The translations under genes and the position numbers were made by a program. The notes below the pieces were generated by a model. The model did no database searches and had not been told where the DNA came from. It was given only the letters and a program-made list of their open reading frames with translations. From Firmicutes bacterium CAG:534 (GTDB lineage: Bacteria > Bacillota > Clostridia > Lachnospirales > Lachnospiraceae), in contig FR894566.1 in assembly GCA_000436115.1 (NCBI GenBank), forward strand, positions 43,679-57,352: a stretch of DNA of 13,674 nt. Direction: 5' to 3'. Below are positions 1 to 7,969 of this stretch, one piece after another. Position 1 is the first letter of the stretch. Every line of letters begins with the position of its first letter.

Positions 1-440
1 TAATAAAAAGAAGAAAGATATTCCAGGGTCTGGGTTTTTGTCCCTTCATTGGTCACCGTGTGATGCATCTGTATAGTTGAGGTTCCCTTATAAAACTGCA
101 GGTAGGATACCACCTTTGCGCCGGTTACGGAATCCTTTTGTGTGATCACAAGCAGACGGCCGGTCTCATTTTGAGTATCCTCCATGCCCACATACTTCAG
201 CATATACCCGGGTGCCGTCACAATATGCTTGTTCCCGTGCTTTTCATAAGGTCTGTTATAACCGGAAAAGCTGACCTGGACAAGCTGAAAGCCTTCCTTC
301 AAAAAGAGCTCGCTTTCTTCCTTCTCCTCATAGGGTTTGGCGGAAAAATGGAGAAGCTTCAGCTGTTCCTCCCGGGTAACAGCAAACACAAGATAAATAC
401 CATCTTCTTCTATGCGAATATATTCCTTGATGTAATCCAC
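1..440 (-). CDS. Alpha-galactosidase, GH36 family, second copy (N-terminal part, cut by window edge)
   Basis: The first 146 codons of a minus-strand gene run off the left edge, and the frame is open throughout. The start is taken as GTG at 440-438. It lies 3 nt past the TAG stop of the upstream alpha-galactosidase, and a GGAGG motif about 8 nt before it sits inside that gene's last codons, so translation of the two is probably coupled. The segment resembles the N-terminal beta-sandwich of GH36 alpha-galactosidases: a stretch reading HIVTAPGYMLKYVG followed by LVITQKDSVTG, then a conserved-looking segment ending in EYLSSF. The family hydrolyses terminal alpha-1,6-galactose from melibiose, raffinose and stachyose. 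The catalytic barrel is outside the window, so activity cannot be judged. It is clearly diverged from its neighbour and is not a recent duplicate. No signal peptide is visible, so it is probably cytoplasmic. Confidence 0.78.
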   Translation of the reverse strand, partial: MDYIKEYIRIEEDGIYLVFAVTREEQLKLLHFSAKPYEEKEESELFLKEGFQLVQVSFSGYNRPYEKHGNKHIVTAPGYMLKYVGMEDTQNETGRLLVITQKDSVTGAKVVSYLQFYKGTSTIQMHHTVTNEGTKTQTLEYLSSFY

Positions 441-443
441 GCT

Positions 444-2648
444 CTATGCCTCCATTAAATGAATCAGACGGGCTTTAAAATCTCCCCACAGGTTCTGCAC
501 AAGATATCCTGCCTTCATCAGCACATCTCCTGTATAAACGCCTTCTTCTCCTTCGATCCGGTAATTCTTCTCAGGATCAAGTCCCTGAAGCAGGATCCTT
601 CTGCTGTGATAGTTAGGCCTGTTCAGAACCTGCACAAAGGTAAACAACGCTTCCGTTTTATCCTTCTTTACCACGCCATAGCAGTCAAAATAATGATTTT
701 CACGGTAAGAGGCGATCCGATAATAATCCCCTTCTCTTACCAGATCATTGTACTTATGATACATGGCAACCTGCTCCGGGATCATCTTCCGGTCTTTCTC
801 AGGGATCTTTGTCACATCCAGCTCATAGCCAAAGGTTCCTGCCAAAGCAACATAGCCCCTTGTTTCAAAGGGAGTAACTCTGCCCACGGTATGGTTGGGG
901 CAGTCTGACACATGCGCACCCATGGCAGATAAGGGATAAATAAGCGCCGTCCCTTCCTGGATCTTCAGTCTTTCTATAGCGTCCGTATCGTCTGAGCACC
1001 AGATCTGAGGACTGTAATAAAGCATTCCGGGATCGAATCTTGCTCCGCCGCCGGAGCAGTTCTCTAAAAGCAGATAAGGGAATTCCTTCATCAGTCTTTC
1101 CTGAAGCTCATATACGGCAAGAACGTATCTGTGATACAACTCTCCCATCTGATCTACCGGCAGGCAGGCAGATCCAAGATCTGTAAGCTGTCTGTTCATA
1201 TCCCATTTTACATATTCAATATTTGCGCTCCTCAGGATCTTTGCAACACTCTCATAGGTGTGCTCCAAAACATCCCTGCGGCTTAAGTCAAGCACATACT
1301 GATTTCTGGATCTGGTAGCGGTACGCCCCTTTATGGCAATGGCCCAATCCGGGTGTTCCTTGTAAAGTTCTGATTCCGGAGAGATCATTTCCGGCTCAAA
1401 CCAGATACCGAATTTCATCCCCAGCTTATTGACCTCATCTACCAGGTACTTTAATCCTCCCGGCAGCTTTTCTTCATTAACGATCCAGTCTCCTAACGCT
1501 CTGTTATCATCAAAGCGGTTTCCAAACCAGCCGTCATCCATAACCAGCATTTCAATTCCAAGCTTGGATGCCTGCTTTGCAATGGCAATGAGCTTTTCTG
1601 TATTAAATTCAAAATAAGTTGCTTCCCAGTTGTTGATCAGGATAGGACGCTTTTTATTCTTATAAGGGCTTCTGATCAGATACTCTCTGTAAAAGTCATG
1701 GAAAATCCTCGACATTCTTCCAAGTCCTTCATGAGAGTAGACCATCACAACCTCCGGCGCCTGAAACTCCTCTCCCGGCATAAGCTTCCACTTGAAGTCC
1801 TCTGGATGAATCCCCATCATCATACGCACCTGGTCAAATTGATCATTTTGCACAAGCGCCTTGAAATTCCCGGAATAAACAAAGTGCATTGCATAAACCT
1901 CTCCATGCTCCTGGTCTGTTCCCTTTGTTTTTAAGGCAAGGAAAGGATGATCCTGATGACTTGACTCTCCTCTTGTTGACTCCACGGAAAGCTTTGCATG
2001 GCTTACGGGAACTGTCTGGATCTGACGCTCTCTCGCCCAGGAACCATGAAGGGAAATCGCCTCAAATTCCCTGTTGTCCATATCAATGCTGGCACTGATC
2101 ACCTTGGTCAGGTAAAATGCTTCCTTCCCCTTATTGATGATCCTTACGCTTCTGGTGATCACATCTGCCTGTTCAAAAACGGTATAAAGCAGGGCGGCCT
2201 GAAGTCCTGTAAACGCATCTTCACAAAGGATCTCAATGCTTTCACAGTCCTCTTCCCCACCAAAGGAAGCCGGCAGTCCTGCCAGCGCCGGTTTTCCTTT
2301 TAGGATCCTGTGGGAAACATAATTTAAAGATAATCCTGTATTTCCTGAAAGCGTTTCAATGCTGACCGCATCCTCCCTGTAATCCCCAAGTCCATGTGCC
2401 GGGTATTCCATGGGAAAGCTGTCAAGGAAGGAGCCTCTGTCCCTGTTGTTTCTGGAAGGTACAAAAGGGCCCTCCTGGATACGGAGCTCATGGGCAAGAT
2501 GATAATCATTCAATCTTTCCCCGTAATAAACATGGCCAAGAAACTGTTCCTCGTCCACTACTCCCATCACATAGCTGGTGCATCTGGTGTCCAGCTTAAA
2601 TAATTTTCTGACGTCCTCAGAAAGATTTTCATAACATTGAATCGCCAT
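444..2648 (-). CDS. Alpha-galactosidase, GH36 family
   Basis: This 734-residue protein has the usual length of bacterial GH36 alpha-galactosidases, retaining enzymes that release terminal alpha-galactose from raffinose-family sugars. The order is an N-terminal beta-sandwich (about 1-320), a catalytic barrel (about 330-650) and a C-terminal beta domain. Barrel motifs include MDDGWFGNR (370-378), GIWFEPEM (414-421), KWDMNR (481-486) with the likely nucleophile D483, ENCSGGGARFD (529-539), and CSDDTDAIER (551-560) with the likely acid/base D553. The 70-residue spacing matches my recollection of the Geobacillus AgaA pair. There is no signal peptide, so it is probably cytoplasmic and dependent on sugar import. 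The ATG at 2648 has a GGAGGG site about 6 nt upstream. It is the first gene after the promoter at 2714-2741 and is followed almost directly by a second GH36 gene. The symbol could be aga, galA, rafA or melA; none can be chosen from sequence. Confidence 0.95.
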   Translation of the reverse strand: MAIQCYENLSEDVRKLFKLDTRCTSYVMGVVDEEQFLGHVYYGERLNDYHLAHELRIQEGPFVPSRNNRDRGSFLDSFPMEYPAHGLGDYREDAVSIETLSGNTGLSLNYVSHRILKGKPALAGLPASFGGEEDCESIEILCEDAFTGLQAALLYTVFEQADVITRSVRIINKGKEAFYLTKVISASIDMDNREFEAISLHGSWARERQIQTVPVSHAKLSVESTRGESSHQDHPFLALKTKGTDQEHGEVYAMHFVYSGNFKALVQNDQFDQVRMMMGIHPEDFKWKLMPGEEFQAPEVVMVYSHEGLGRMSRIFHDFYREYLIRSPYKNKKRPILINNWEATYFEFNTEKLIAIAKQASKLGIEMLVMDDGWFGNRFDDNRALGDWIVNEEKLPGGLKYLVDEVNKLGMKFGIWFEPEMISPESELYKEHPDWAIAIKGRTATRSRNQYVLDLSRRDVLEHTYESVAKILRSANIEYVKWDMNRQLTDLGSACLPVDQMGELYHRYVLAVYELQERLMKEFPYLLLENCSGGGARFDPGMLYYSPQIWCSDDTDAIERLKIQEGTALIYPLSAMGAHVSDCPNHTVGRVTPFETRGYVALAGTFGYELDVTKIPEKDRKMIPEQVAMYHKYNDLVREGDYYRIASYRENHYFDCYGVVKKDKTEALFTFVQVLNRPNYHSRRILLQGLDPEKNYRIEGEEGVYTGDVLMKAGYLVQNLWGDFKARLIHLMEA

Positions 2649-2681
2649 GTCAGCCCTCCGTTTTTAACATATAATAGCTTC

Positions 2682-2714
2682 ATTTTGGCTAAAAAATTTT
2701 CTATTTTAGTTAAA
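2682..2714 (-). repeat. 21-bp-spaced direct repeat in the alpha-galactosidase leader
   Basis: Read on the minus strand, TTTAACTAAAAT (2714-2703) and TTTAGCCAAAAT (2693-2682) match at 10 of 12 positions, and their starts are exactly 21 bp apart, two helical turns. Such a same-face direct repeat is typical of sites for AraC/XylS-family regulators, which often control alpha-galactoside genes (MsmR, RafR). The pair lies at and downstream of the -10 element, where binding would be expected to block transcription rather than activate it. No regulator gene is in the window. The surrounding DNA is very AT-rich, so chance similarity is possible. Confidence 0.45.
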
Positions 2715-2741
2715 TTATAAATTAAACAATTTGAAAGTCAA
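2714..2741 (-). promoter_or_regulatory. Sigma-A type promoter of the alpha-galactosidase genes
   Basis: On the minus strand, TTGACT (2741-2736) is followed after a 16-bp spacer by a perfect TATAAT (2719-2714). Transcription would begin near 2707, giving a leader of about 60 nt before the ATG at 2648. It sits immediately downstream of the cNMP-like gene, whose stop is at 2761. No hairpin terminator was found in the 20 bp between them, so read-through from the glycerol operon is also possible. Confidence 0.75.
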
Positions 2742-2760
2742 TCCCATCTTTCACCCTTTT

Positions 2761-5040
2761 TTACATTTCCATAAATTCCAATTCTTTCTGGATCTCTTCC
2801 GGAACAGCCTTTCCGAGACTCCTCAGCTTCTGCACGATATTTTCGAACTTATGGTGCTTCTGCTTCATGCGGATATCGTATCTTTCGGCCATTTCGCGGT
2901 AAAGAGGATTGATCTTAAGCTTTTCCCGGATCTCCTTTGAAAGAGGACAGTAGTTGAAGAAAATACCTCTTGCCACCTTGTTCAGTCTGGGGGCTCCATT
3001 GCTTTCATACAGGATCCACACGATGTAATCCATCACGAACATTTCCTTAAAGCTGTTCTTTGCCCTTCCAAGATCTGTTTTGATCTTATCCTTTGCATCA
3101 GATGAAAGATCCTGATTTTTCTTATAGAACTGTATGTAATCAAAGTATTCGCTGGTCAGGGATCTTTCCGAAATATCATTCCATCTTGCACCCTGAATAC
3201 GCTTGCACATCTCCCATCTGAACTCTCCTGTGAGCCGGATCATAAGCAGCGTAAGATCCTCCATCTCAAAAATGGAGCAGAGCATTCTTGCAGGTGTGGT
3301 TCTTCTCTTTCCCTCGATCTCCTGCCACATAACGCCTCTTACGCCTGCATTGGGCGCCAGGATCACATCCGGCATTACCTCCACATGGATAAACTCCTTG
3401 GGAACACCCTTATCCGGTTCAGAATAAAGGGTCTCACGATAATAAGCGCTGTAATCCTTCTTCCTGATCCCCTCCAGGATATCCCGTACCTTTGCGCCGG
3501 TTACCAGCGAGGTTTCCAGATCCCTCATAATATTGTGCTCTGAAAACAGCGGACAGAAGGTACTGATCCTGCCATAGGTCACCTTATTTACCATAGGAAA
3601 TACATTTTCCAGCTCATAGATCACCTTGGATACATTGCTCTGTAAAAGCTTTGCCTCCTGATCGGCGGTAATCTTTCCCATACGCTTCTGTTCGTGGAGA
3701 TAAGCGCCGTAGTCCAGATCAAATTCGTTTCTGCTCGGCTCCTTTTTCTCCTCATAAATGGCTTTCAGCCATTCATAGTAGGAATAAACTCCGTGCTCCG
3801 GATCCGTAGGAAGGTGATCTGCGATCTTATACAGATATGCCGCATTTTCTGTTCCTGCAAGTTCCTCGTCCACATAACCGAACTGAAAGAGCATTTTGAT
3901 CAGGGTAGGCACTTCCGTATCTCTTAAGCTCTTTAGGAAAGCTGCCATATAGATCTGATAAAATTCCTTGGTCAGCTTCAGCCGCAGGGTTCTCTCCGCA
4001 TCATCTGTACTGTTTTTGTTGACGGTTTCCTTATACTGGTGCACATGATCGCGGAAGCTGTCGGTAATGGCTGTGTCACAGGCAGCATATGTCAGGATTT
4101 TTTCCAAGGATCCCTTTACCTCCGACAGCGGAAGATTATCGCTGTCCCCGGTCTCCTTCTGGCCCATATATTTTTGATTGAGTTCCTCGATCTTCTGATC
4201 GATCTGCTCCTTTCTTTCCTCAAACAGCTTGGTATTTCCATAGCCGAGGCGTTCCACCTGCTGCAGGATATCATGGATGTATGTTTTGATCAGCTGTGCG
4301 TCCTCTGACTGTCCGCCCTTGATCCTTGTTACCTTTCCATAAAGGGAAAGCATCAGCTCCAAAAGATCTAACTGGTTTTCTCCCAGCAGATATTTGCTGG
4401 TATCTTCCTTATAAACCCCGATCTGCTCACACAGGGTAACCAGCTTATGAATGTCCCTGCTTGCACGCAGAAGAAAGCCGCAGCCAAAATCCCGGTCTGT
4501 TTTGTTGTGATCCCAGACGGTCATCATCTGCTCTAAGGTTGCATAATAGCCTTCCAGCCAGTTCTCCGCATCCTCTTCCAGACTGAGAGTGGAAAGCTCC
4601 TCATAGCCTGCCGGCTGTGCCGGAGAAATATGATATTTCTCACATAACGCTTCATAATCTGCGTATACCTTTTGGATGTAATCATACAGATCCTTGCACT
4701 CTGTCTTTCCCCCTTTATACTGACCGTAAATCGTGTTAAACTGTCTGAAAAAGGAAGAAAAGAAATACCTGATCGCGTCATTGCTGCTTGCAAAAAGCTG
4801 GGAAAGCTCCCCCGTCTGGTAAGGATACGCCAGAACGGAAAGCTTCTCCTTTGCCTGATATTCGATATATGCGGTATCAAAATCCGCGTCGCAGAGTCCT
4901 ATCACATCGCCGCTTCTTAGGGTAAATTCCCCGCCCGGATAGGAAGCGCTTGCAGTTCCCCGCATAATCAAGTATAAATTTAAAAGTTTTTTGTCCCCTG
5001 TATAGATCAGTTCTCCCTGTGGTATTTCCTTCGTCATCAT
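2761..5040 (-). CDS. Large protein with N-terminal cyclic-nucleotide-binding-like domain, function unknown
   Basis: A soluble, charged protein of 759 residues with no clear membrane segment. Residues about 8-75 resemble a cNMP-binding beta-roll (LIYTGDKKLLNLYLIMRGTA, then LRSGDVIGL). The usual phosphate-binding cassette (FGE-x-ALL followed by R-x-A) is not recognisable: the equivalent stretch is GLCDADFDTAYIEYQA, with no arginine. I do not recognise the rest; it is largely helical, with a charged stretch around 270-295 (FEERKEQIDQKIEELNQKY). The C-terminal half looks the most constrained, with segments such as NAGVRGVMWQEI (564-575) and EFRWEMCKRIQGARW (606-620). There is no DNA-binding HTH like that of Crp/Fnr and no GGDEF or kinase motif. 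The start is placed at 5040 because GGAGGAG at 5051-5057 overlaps the glpK stop; a longer in-frame version from 5073 would overlap glpK. An adjacent ATG at 5037 is equally possible. It is co-transcribed with glpK. Confidence 0.72.
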   Translation of the reverse strand: MMTKEIPQGELIYTGDKKLLNLYLIMRGTASASYPGGEFTLRSGDVIGLCDADFDTAYIEYQAKEKLSVLAYPYQTGELSQLFASSNDAIRYFFSSFFRQFNTIYGQYKGGKTECKDLYDYIQKVYADYEALCEKYHISPAQPAGYEELSTLSLEEDAENWLEGYYATLEQMMTVWDHNKTDRDFGCGFLLRASRDIHKLVTLCEQIGVYKEDTSKYLLGENQLDLLELMLSLYGKVTRIKGGQSEDAQLIKTYIHDILQQVERLGYGNTKLFEERKEQIDQKIEELNQKYMGQKETGDSDNLPLSEVKGSLEKILTYAACDTAITDSFRDHVHQYKETVNKNSTDDAERTLRLKLTKEFYQIYMAAFLKSLRDTEVPTLIKMLFQFGYVDEELAGTENAAYLYKIADHLPTDPEHGVYSYYEWLKAIYEEKKEPSRNEFDLDYGAYLHEQKRMGKITADQEAKLLQSNVSKVIYELENVFPMVNKVTYGRISTFCPLFSEHNIMRDLETSLVTGAKVRDILEGIRKKDYSAYYRETLYSEPDKGVPKEFIHVEVMPDVILAPNAGVRGVMWQEIEGKRRTTPARMLCSIFEMEDLTLLMIRLTGEFRWEMCKRIQGARWNDISERSLTSEYFDYIQFYKKNQDLSSDAKDKIKTDLGRAKNSFKEMFVMDYIVWILYESNGAPRLNKVARGIFFNYCPLSKEIREKLKINPLYREMAERYDIRMKQKHHKFENIVQKLRSLGKAVPEEIQKELEFMEM

Positions 5041-5047
5041 ATCCCTT

Positions 5048-6541
5048 TTACTCCTCCGCATAAACAAGAGCACATTTCACGGCTCTTTTCCAACCCTTTA
5101 GTAACAATTCCCTTTTACTTTCGCTCATCTCATGAACAAATTCCCGTCCAAGCTGCCAGTTTTCCCTGATCTGCTGCCTGCTCTCGTAATATCCCGAAGA
5201 AAGTCCCGCCAGATAAGCTGCCCCCAGCGCCGTGGTTTCAATGCATTCCGGTCGGTATACTCTATTCCCCAGAATATCAGCCTGAAACTGCATCAGGAAA
5301 TCATTGGCGCTTGCGCCTCCGTCTACCTTAAGGCCGGCAATGGACACCTCTGCATCCTCCTCCATGGCCCGCAGCACATCATAGGTCTGATATGCAATGG
5401 ATTCCAGCGCTGCCCGGATAAAATGCTCTTTTTTACATCCCCTGGTGATCCCTACCACGGTTCCTCTTGCATAAGGATTCCAGTAGGGAGCGCCCATACC
5501 CGCAAAGGCAGGAACCATGTAAACGCCTCCGGCATCCTCCACCTTCTGGGCATATTCTTCTGTCTGCGATGCTTTCTTTACCATGCGCATTTCATCCCGG
5601 AGCCACTGCACAGCCGCTCCGGCCACAAATACGCTTCCCTCAAGGGCATATTCAACCTTTCCTTCACTGCTTGCCGCAATCGTGGTTAAAAGCCCGTTTC
5701 TTGACGTGATCGCTTCCGATCCTGTGTTCATCAAAAGAAAGCAGCCTGTGCCGTAGGTGTTTTTTACCTGCCCCTTTTCAAAACAGCATTGTCCGAATAA
5801 AGCCGCCTGCTGGTCTCCTGCAATGCCTCCTATTTTGATCCGTCCGCCCAGCACTGAGCTTTCCGTATAGCCGTACATATAACTGGAGGGCTTTACTTCC
5901 GGCAGCATGGATGCCGGTATTCTCAGGATCCTGAGCAGCTCTTCATCCCAGCATAGTCTGTGGATATCAAACAGCATGGTTCTGGAAGCATTGGTGTAAT
6001 CCGTAACGTGAAGCTCTCCCTTGGTCAGGTTGTAGATCAGCCAGCTGTCTACCGTTCCGAACAAAAGCTCTCCCTTTTCTGCACGCTGCCTTGCTCCTGG
6101 CACCTGATCCAAAATCCAGGCGATCTTGGTGGCGCTGAAATAAGCATCCGGTACCAGACCTGTTTTCTGCCGGATCATTTCCCCATATCCCGCTTCCAGC
6201 AGAGCATCTATTCTGGGCGCCGTCCTCCGGCACTGCCAGACAATGGCATTATACACAGGTTCTCCTGTAAGCTTATCCCATACGATCGTTGTCTCTCTCT
6301 GGTTTGTAATTCCAATGGCCGCAATATCTGATGGAGTCGCTCCCACTCTGGCCATTGCTTCCATGGTTACCGAAAGCTGAGAGGACCAGATTTCCATGGG
6401 ATCATGCTCTACCCAGCCAGGATTTGGATAAATCTGGGAAAACTCCTTTTGCGCCATGCTTTGGATTTCCCCCTGTTTGTTAAACAGAATGCACCGGGAG
6501 CTTGTTGTGCCCTGATCCAGTGCCATAATATAGTTTCCCAT
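5048..6541 (-). CDS. glpK: Glycerol kinase
   Basis: Phosphorylates glycerol to sn-glycerol 3-phosphate using ATP, in the cytoplasm. The 497-residue length is typical of the FGGY kinase family. Visible motifs are LDQGTTSSR (8-16, phosphate loop), GITNQRET (77-84, substrate contact), GIAGDQQAALFG (239-250) with the catalytic-base candidate D243, NTYGTGCF (261-268), and KVDGGASANDFLMQF (405-419, second ATP-binding segment). The ATG at 6541 is preferred over a TTG one codon upstream because AGAAGG lies 6 nt before it. It follows the FAD/DUF1667 gene by 18 nt, and its stop overlaps the ribosome binding site of the next gene. The His that HPr phosphorylates in Enterococcus and Bacillus GlpK aligns, by eye and from memory, with S229 here, so PTS control by that route is unlikely. 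Its product is the likely substrate of the upstream dehydrogenase. Confidence 0.97.
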   Translation of the reverse strand: MGNYIMALDQGTTSSRCILFNKQGEIQSMAQKEFSQIYPNPGWVEHDPMEIWSSQLSVTMEAMARVGATPSDIAAIGITNQRETTIVWDKLTGEPVYNAIVWQCRRTAPRIDALLEAGYGEMIRQKTGLVPDAYFSATKIAWILDQVPGARQRAEKGELLFGTVDSWLIYNLTKGELHVTDYTNASRTMLFDIHRLCWDEELLRILRIPASMLPEVKPSSYMYGYTESSVLGGRIKIGGIAGDQQAALFGQCCFEKGQVKNTYGTGCFLLMNTGSEAITSRNGLLTTIAASSEGKVEYALEGSVFVAGAAVQWLRDEMRMVKKASQTEEYAQKVEDAGGVYMVPAFAGMGAPYWNPYARGTVVGITRGCKKEHFIRAALESIAYQTYDVLRAMEEDAEVSIAGLKVDGGASANDFLMQFQADILGNRVYRPECIETTALGAAYLAGLSSGYYESRQQIRENWQLGREFVHEMSESKRELLLKGWKRAVKCALVYAEE

Positions 6542-6559
6542 CAAGTACCTTCTCCCCCT

Positions 6560-7969
6560 TTATCCTTTGACCTGTCCTGTGGCAACTACCGGGACCCCGC
6601 TTCCGGCTGCATTTTCAATTAAGATATCCCCCACATTAACAGGCGCTTTTACCCTGGCCTGCTTTATTTCCTTCATGCACTGCCAGATTTTTTCCTTAGG
6701 GATCCCTTCCTTTGTCTTTACAGGCACCACCTTGTTTTCACTGCCCTCTATCCTGATAAAGGAGGTGATCGTCCGCACCGGCGCTGTCATCTCGCTGCGG
6801 GCATAGGCTTCTCCCTTGGGACACCGGTTGCCGGTGATCCTAAGGGTTCCGTCCTGCTGTTTTTCTGCGGTGATCAGACACCCTACCGGACAGCCGATAC
6901 AGATCAGCTGCCTGGAGCTGTCTCTTCCCTCCGGAAGAACGCATTTACTCTTCTCCGGGATCTTAGGTCTGACCGGTTCTCCCCAGCCTTCAAAGCCCTC
7001 TTTAATATATTCCGCTGCATAGGCTCCGGCCAGATGGGCTTCCTTCGAAACGTTATCCACCAGGTCATGCACATGCAGCACGTTTCCACATGCAAATATA
7101 CCCTCTGCGGTGGTTTCCAGCTTGGCATTTACCACAGGCCCCTGGGTTGCCGCATCCATTCTGGCCCCTGCTCCCTCACTTAATTCATTTTCCGGGATCA
7201 GACCGCATGACAAAAGCACTGTATCGCAGGAAACATATTCTTCACTTCCGGGAACAGGCTTTAGGTTTTCATCCACTCTCGAAACTGTAACGCCCTCCAC
7301 TCTGTTTTTCCCATGGATTTCCGTTACCGTATGGCTGAGCTTTAACGGAATTCCATAGTCGTCCAGACACTGGACGATATTCCGCCTAAGGCCTCCCGAA
7401 TAGGGCATGATCTCTGCCACCATTTTCACCTTTGCACCCTGAAGGGTCATACGCCTTGCCATGATCAGGCCAATATCTCCCGATCCTAAGATCACCACTT
7501 CTCTTCCCGGCATTCTTCCTTCTATGTTCACATATCTTTGTGCCGTTCCCGCAGAGTAAATGCCTGCAGGACGGAACCCCGGAATGTTCATGGCGCCTCT
7601 GGCTCTCTCTCTACAGCCCATAGCCAGGATGACCGCCTTTGCTTCGATCCTCAGCATTCCCTGCTCTTTGTTCATAGCTGTCACATAACAGGGACTGCCG
7701 CCTTTTATCTCCACCACCATTGTCTGTAAGAGACAGTCTATCTTCTTCTCTTCCACCATCTCGATATATCTGGCTGCATATTCAGGCCCGGTAAGCTCCT
7801 CCTTGAAGGTATGCAGTCCAAAACCGTTATGGATGCATTGGTTTAAGATTCCTCCAAGTTCCCTGTCTCTTTCCAGGATCAAAATATCTGTAATTCCATT
7901 TTGATAAGCCGATAGGGCTGCCGCCATCCCGGCGGGCCCTCCTCCTATGACCACAAGATCTCTTTTCAA
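6560..7969 (-). CDS. FAD-dependent NAD(P)-type oxidoreductase fused to a C-terminal DUF1667 domain
   Basis: A 469-residue protein. Residues 1-330 form a two-dinucleotide-domain flavoprotein: VVIGGGPAGMAAALSA (6-21, FAD site), ILGSGDIGLIMARRM (160-174, second Rossmann motif, NAD(P)-type) and GIFACGNVLHVHDLVDNVS (290-308, FAD-closing motif). Residues about 353-469 match DUF1667, with Cys positions C357, C360, C364 and C383 (CIGCPVGC, then GNRCPKG), suggesting a metal or Fe-S site. In many Clostridia, as I recall, these are two separate genes beside a GlpA-like gene. Together they are thought to oxidise glycerol 3-phosphate, with this subunit possibly passing electrons to NAD(P) or another carrier; that role is inferred. 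The start appears to be TTG at 7969, overlapping the previous stop as TTGA, with GGGGAGG 4 nt upstream. A later GTG would lie 19 nt from the SD and is less likely. Confidence 0.88.
   Translation of the reverse strand: MKRDLVVIGGGPAGMAAALSAYQNGITDILILERDRELGGILNQCIHNGFGLHTFKEELTGPEYAARYIEMVEEKKIDCLLQTMVVEIKGGSPCYVTAMNKEQGMLRIEAKAVILAMGCRERARGAMNIPGFRPAGIYSAGTAQRYVNIEGRMPGREVVILGSGDIGLIMARRMTLQGAKVKMVAEIMPYSGGLRRNIVQCLDDYGIPLKLSHTVTEIHGKNRVEGVTVSRVDENLKPVPGSEEYVSCDTVLLSCGLIPENELSEGAGARMDAATQGPVVNAKLETTAEGIFACGNVLHVHDLVDNVSKEAHLAGAYAAEYIKEGFEGWGEPVRPKIPEKSKCVLPEGRDSSRQLICIGCPVGCLITAEKQQDGTLRITGNRCPKGEAYARSEMTAPVRTITSFIRIEGSENKVVPVKTKEGIPKEKIWQCMKEIKQARVKAPVNVGDILIENAAGSGVPVVATGQVKG

Noticed and set aside
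2742..2760. Terminator between the cNMP-like gene and the alpha-galactosidase promoter
   Set aside because: No inverted repeat with a U-tract could be found in the 20-bp gap; the A/T-rich run is part of the coding end and promoter.
5132..5689. Plus-strand open frame of 185 codons inside glpK
   Set aside because: It lies fully opposite the conserved glpK coding sequence, has no recognisable family features and no good ribosome binding site. It reflects codon usage of the real gene.
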